DNA of 64,000 nucleotides, taken from assembly GCA_965153455.1 (NCBI GenBank), contig OZ234501.1, forward strand, positions 5,394,001 through 5,458,000, written 5' to 3'. Both the position numbers and the translations under genes were made by a program. The notes beneath the pieces are model-generated. The model was not told where the DNA came from, searched no databases, and saw only the letters and a program-made list of their open reading frames with translations. The DNA comes from Sphagnum compactum (Eukaryota; Bryophyta; Sphagnopsida; Sphagnales). Within the stretch, counting starts at the first letter, position 1. Each line of letters opens with the position of its first letter. Below are positions 59,530-64,000 of this stretch, piece after piece.

Positions 59530-62500
59530 TTACAATGTCCAGGAGGATCGAAGAATAAATGCAGGTGTTTGTGAGTGCTTGTTCAACAAACAAACAACAC
59601 CTGGTTGCAGTGTCAAACCATGGCCACATCTCAACTTCATGAAAGCCTCCAGCTGAAGCTGCATTCTGGGTCCTTCACCTGGAAAAAAAATGTGACCAAT
59701 GAATTTCTCAACTGTAGATAACTACCTTGTCAAAGCAAAAGAAAAGAAAAAGCACACCAGGAGAAGTCATGCAGAATACGAGCGTATTTTAGGAGAACAT
59801 GTTTTAGGTCCTGCTCATGTATTTCCCTTGATAAAACATAGATGTGGCCATATATTTCTCCTCTACATGTTTTGGTAACCAGAGAATTCAGAACCTGACC
59901 TGTAATGCCCTCCCCAGATACAATGCTATCTTCACTTCTGTCTATGCTCCATGACTCCATCTTCAAGCTTCCAACACAGAGACCCCAATCAACACTCTCC
60001 CCAATAGACCTTGAAAGACTGATACCCCATTGCATGTCCTTCTCTGGCTTTTGAAACCAATCTGCTCGCTCCACCTGTGAAATATTTCAACAGTAGTCCA
60101 GGAGTATCCATGAATGCTCTCCATACAAAACAGATGTGAAAAGACTTATGCCTTGCAGATTTTTGTACCAAGCAATTTTGCTACAGATTAAACTAGAATT
60201 GTCAGAAACACTGAAGGTATCATCATTGTGTTGAGGCAAGAAGTGACAGACCTGTGCCCAGCCTCCAAGGCTCACATTTGTACTCACATCTATCTTGCCT
60301 GCAAATGCAACTGACTGCATTGTAGTTCCAAAGCTCTTGGCACAAGGTAATCGAGAACTCTCAGCCTCTGCACAGGTTTCATCTTCCCAAATTGCTCTCC
60401 CAGACAGGCCAAGCCAGCGATCAATGGAGTTTTGTTTGGGGACAGGGCTGTCAAACATGGGACTATTAGTGAAGGATTGCCGAGAAACACTATTTGCAAG
60501 TGGTGGTTGCTGAGGAAGACTGCCAGCAATTGGTTGCTGCTGCTCATGAGCATGCCATGTTTTTGATAAAACAAAAGGTCCCATGTCCCTCCAGTGCAAA
60601 CCCATGAAAGAAGGGAGCTGACCATTGGGCCAAAAGCGGTTGAGCACTGAAAGAGAGAAGACTGAATTCTCCCATGGCTCAAACATGAGTTGAGCAAGTG
60701 TGCTTAAACAGAAAGGTCTGTTTAAGCAGGAACTGTTGCAGGAGAGAGCTGATCCAGAGCCCCAGTGCGATAAGTATTGTGAAATTGATAGCAATGCATA
60801 GTTTCCTTTGAGTGAGGCTCCTAATGCTGGCCCATTGCAATGATTGTAGAGTTCTGGCCCTCCTCTGGAAACCTTTGTTAGAGCTTCACCCTGGAAGCAC
60901 CACAGTTCATGCTCAACATCCAAAACAACCACCATACAGAGAGTAAGCAACCATAAACCCTAAAACCCCAACTTTTCTTTTAAACTTGAGGTTTTGCACT
61001 GACCTGCAAAGTATTAACAATCTCGGTCATGTCATTGGCTTGAGCTCCTATGGGTGACACTGCAACTCTTACTTGATCTGTCAGGTGAGCCGAGTACACA
61101 ATCTTTGTAACAGAGATTGGCCTTGCAGCCAAACTGCCATCCCCGACAGCATGTCCAGCTGAACACTGTGTAACCAAGACATCGCTCGTTCTGAAAGGTG
61201 TCTCAAATGAGAATTTTACATCCAGCCCGGTTTGAAGGCCTGCTTGTCCAATAGCTGCTTCTGCATATTGGCTGCAGCTGTCTTCCATCAACACAAAGGC
61301 ACCCCCAGCAATCACCTCTCCCTTCAGATGTGTCTGGAGAGCTCCTTGTGAACCTCCAACAGACTGTGTCTTTGAGTGGCTCAGGCCAATAAAATGTTCA
61401 AGCTTGTCAAGCCGCTCCCGGAACCTCAGGGTATCTGCAAAAGCTTCCCGTTGCAACCGCCTTAACACACCTGTCTGCAGCAGCAGAGATGAGGACTTGA
61501 CGAATTGAACAGAGACAATTCCTTGAAGAGCACTCACACCAAGCTATATTCAAAAGTTGAGTAGGACATACCTCTGAGCGTTTTGCAAAGGCATCATCAC
61601 CAGATTTTTCTTGGAGAATCTGCAACACAAGAGCTGCTGCCTCAGCAACCAAAGTCTCCCTCTCTCTATCTTTTCCCCTGGACTTTCCATCTTGATTTGA
61701 AGTCTGTGAAAAACCTGTTGAAGGATAACATCGAACTGGCCTGTATCAAGGAACATATGACAGGAAAGAAACACTTGTTCTCTCGGAGAGACATCACTCA
61801 GCAAAGCCTGTAGGTTTCATTATTGCAATGGCTGGTACCTGATGTATTGGCTGGTGCAAGAAAACTAGAAGAATCCTGTGTCCATGAGCTCTCTCTGGGT
61901 GCTCTCAAAGGCACCTGTGCAGCTGCTGAAGCTCCATCAGGATTCATATTCCTTGTGAGGGAATCTGTCTCCTTTCTGACACCAGTTCCCTTGGGCCTTC
62001 TTCCTCTAATAAAATCTGCAAAAGGTGCTTCTCCATCCATAGCTTCGCCCGCAGCTGAGCTCAGGGATGCTAAAAACATTTGATTCCTCATGTCTGTGAG
62101 AGGAGGAGAAGTAGCTCTTGAAAGGAAGCTGCTTTCAGCATCCTCCTCCTGCTTCTCGGATTCAGGAACCCAATTGGGATAAAGGCTGTCACCACTCCCG
62201 GCATCAAAACTACCACCCAAGAAGTCCCCTTCCCCTCCTTTGCCACTTCCAGAGCCTCCACCTCTGCCTCCTCCATTGCCACCACCACCACTGAACCCCA
62301 AGTCTTGAAAACTTCTGGAGTTGTGACAGAGATAAGAATGCCAAAGATGATGCATCCCCTTCCCAACAAAAAACATGCACACACCTGCAACTACAATGTG
62401 TCCTCTTCTCCACAGATTCCTGCTTGTAAGAGTCCCTTCCGAGCTGTGGTGGGGCGACGACTCCAGTGGTTGATGCTTGCAAAGGCATTTGAATTCAGCT

Positions 62501-62715
62501 CTCTGAACATACCCACTCCAATCTTTGATCCGTGCTACATTTTTGTCACATTTCCTGCTGTTGTTCCTTCTCATTAGAAAACTCGGCAGAGAACATGAGC
62601 TCACAAACCTGAAGCTTCTGCCTCTGTAAGAAGAATGTTCCGCCAGTGCATGCGGACTCGACACAGGAGTCGTCGGTCTTGCTGAGAGGCTAAACCCCAT
62701 CACACAACACAGCAT
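59530..62715 (-). CDS. Conserved plant protein of unknown function, possible plastid beta-barrel
   Basis: Seven exons, 62715-61915, 61807-61775, 61703-61572, 61474-61004, 60890-60252, 60074-59900 and 59678-59530, splice with GT/AG and matching phases into 799 residues. The N-terminus is rich in Ser, Arg and Pro and poor in acids, like a plastid transit peptide. A short hydrophobic stretch (about 106-118) and a Gly-rich region (142-170) follow. Exons 3-4 carry a charged, helical part (LRRLQREAFADTLRFRERLD). The C-terminal half alternates polar and hydrophobic residues as in beta-strands (MQSVAFAGKIDVSTNVSLGG, LTLQPGVVCLL) and ends TPAFILRSSWTL, like an outer-envelope barrel. I do not recognise the family. 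Exon 2 (33 bp) is inferred from phase and from avoiding stops. Intron 2 is short, about 71 bp. Confidence 0.75.
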
Positions 62716-62854
62716 TTGTGCTACAGAGCTGATTGCGATTCAAACACCCTTCGGCTCATACACACCAAGCTTTCGAGATCAATTTTTTTTCTTCAACACC
62801 ACTTGCCAAGAAGCGAATCCAAGATCCGAATTTCCAAAATTCGCTGCTCCGCTG

Positions 62855-63310
62855 ACACGATGAATTGCAAAGGCATACAAATAAAACAAACTTCTCTCGC
62901 CCACAACGACGCCTCTCAAGCTATGGAGGGAAGCTAAGCTTTAAAAAAAAACAACAGGAGCCTGCGTTAGGGTTAGGGTTAGAGGGCAAGACTCTTCAAA
63001 ACCTCGTATCTTACGATTGCCATCTCCAATTCATTCGAGTCCGGTGTCGTTGCAAGCGCCTTCTACCAAGCTTTCCGAGGAAGCAACACAATCGCAAAGA
63101 CACACAAATTTACAAAAAAAAACTTCTACTAGTCCACAACAACAAGGCCTCTCAAGCCATGAAGGTAGCGGGAGCTAAGCACAAAGAGCCTGGGTTAGGG
63201 TTAGGGTCAGAGTACACGAAACTTCAAAACCTTGTATCTGACGATTGCCAGCTCCGATCAATTCGAGTCCGGTGTCGTTGGAAGCGCTTTCTCACAAGCT
63301 TTCCGAGGAC
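62855..63310. repeat. Tandem duplication (about 225 bp x 2) carrying telobox motifs
   Basis: Units at about 62855-63080 and 63081-63310 share 'cgcaaagacacacaaat', 'cctctcaag.catg.agg', 'gttagggttaggg', 'cgattgcca.ctcc.at', 'attcgagtccggtgtcgttg' and 'aagctttccgagga'. Each holds two or three TTAGGG units. It lies directly upstream of the 799-residue gene, in its promoter or leader. Open frames across it have no recognisable domain. Confidence 0.75.
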
Positions 63311-64000
63311 ATGCTACAATCCAGATTGAAACCCAAAACCAAGCTCGTTAAACGCATTTGAAGCTTTCTGGGTTACGATCGTTTCACCTTTCTTCGACTG
63401 GGTATCGTCGCTTTCACTTTCATTAATTTTAGAATATCATTTTTGACCGTGCCCCTTTTGACCAAAAAAGAAAAAATTCTTATCCAACATGGCAACATGG
63501 CGACCTTGGTGTTTTCAATGTGACTAGTAAAAACAAATAGTAAAAAATACATGAGTCAAAATAAAGGGTACAATAGAATTGGTTGCTTAGGTGAACATTA
63601 TAAGTTAATTAGTTAATAAATAAGGTACATTTTATTCAAATAATCAATTTAATAATAATAATATAAAATGTATAATAATCTGAAATAATGAAGGGTGATT
63701 TTAATATGTATATATTAAATAATTAAATAATAATAAGGTGATAAATTTAAGTTGGACAATTATCTAATACCTTCTTCAAAATGATCGTTTGATACACGTA
63801 ACTCTCAAACTTTATATTTTGTGTCCCCCCGGGGACGTTGGCTTAACAACTCTATTTTTAAATAATCATAATGAGTTTAAATGTTCAAAAAACTTTGAAA
63901 ATATTAGTTTTTTTGGTTTGAAAATAACATTTTCAATGAAAACTAAAATAATTTTTTTTTATTACTTGGGCTCCACATTGGTGTACATTATTACAAAGGA
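63311..64000. other. AT-rich intergenic DNA, nothing recognised
   Basis: Dominated by ATAATAATA and poly-T runs. No gene, repeat family or regulatory site can be supported. Confidence 0.5.

Noticed and set aside
1-64000. CRISPR arrays, bacterial operons, rRNA or intact tRNA genes
   Set aside because: Nothing of the kind was found. The intron-bearing genes and plant transposons show nuclear plant DNA.

Overview
The window is nuclear DNA of a land plant. It is AT-rich and repeat-rich, with a few ordinary intron-containing genes separated by transposon-derived sequence. The plant assignment rests on recognisable gene families: a GPI-anchored lipid transfer protein, a BPA1 (ACD11-binding) RRM protein, and fragments of SGT1, FATB acyl-ACP thioesterase and an ARIA-type ARM protein. 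CACTA, hAT and Tourist-like DNA transposons and telobox motifs agree with this. Introns are short, but I cannot name the lineage; a non-flowering plant is only a guess.

Layout. 1-12.6 kb holds two host genes: an LTPG-type gene on + (2177-3496) and a multi-pass membrane protein on - (5001-6490). A Tourist-like MITE and degenerate tandem repeats follow. 12.6-51.4 kb is a polypurine satellite (period about 170 bp) split by a very large CACTA element, 12903-50177, flanked by the trinucleotide ATA on both sides. 51.4-56.1 kb is AT-rich DNA with a decayed hAT/DUF659 transposase and dispersed repeats. 56.4-62.7 kb holds two convergent host genes: BPA1-like on + and a 799-residue conserved protein of unknown function, possibly a plastid beta-barrel, on -. 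A tandem duplication with teloboxes lies upstream of the latter.

The CACTA element is the main feature. Its left 8 kb carries a transposase gene (tnp2/TNPD type, - strand) whose five recognised exons join in frame, and a divergently oriented TNPA-like second gene (+) broken by TAG stops. In a transposase intron, on the same strand, lies a complete SET-domain exon with its own stop. Splice phases suggest it could be an alternative product sharing an upstream exon with the transposase. A 179-bp sequence just after the second gene recurs 28.3 kb away, next to the element's right terminus. Between the copies sits cargo: other transposons, tandem repeats, then a run of intron-bearing host-gene fragments all on + (Ig-like extracellular protein, ARIA, SGT1, FATB), each disabled. 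TCGCAA/TTGCGA motifs cluster at both ends of the element, between the two divergent genes and in an intron of the second gene.

The undescribed system I would propose is therefore a giant gene-capturing CACTA transposon that also encodes a SET-domain (putative lysine methyltransferase) exon.
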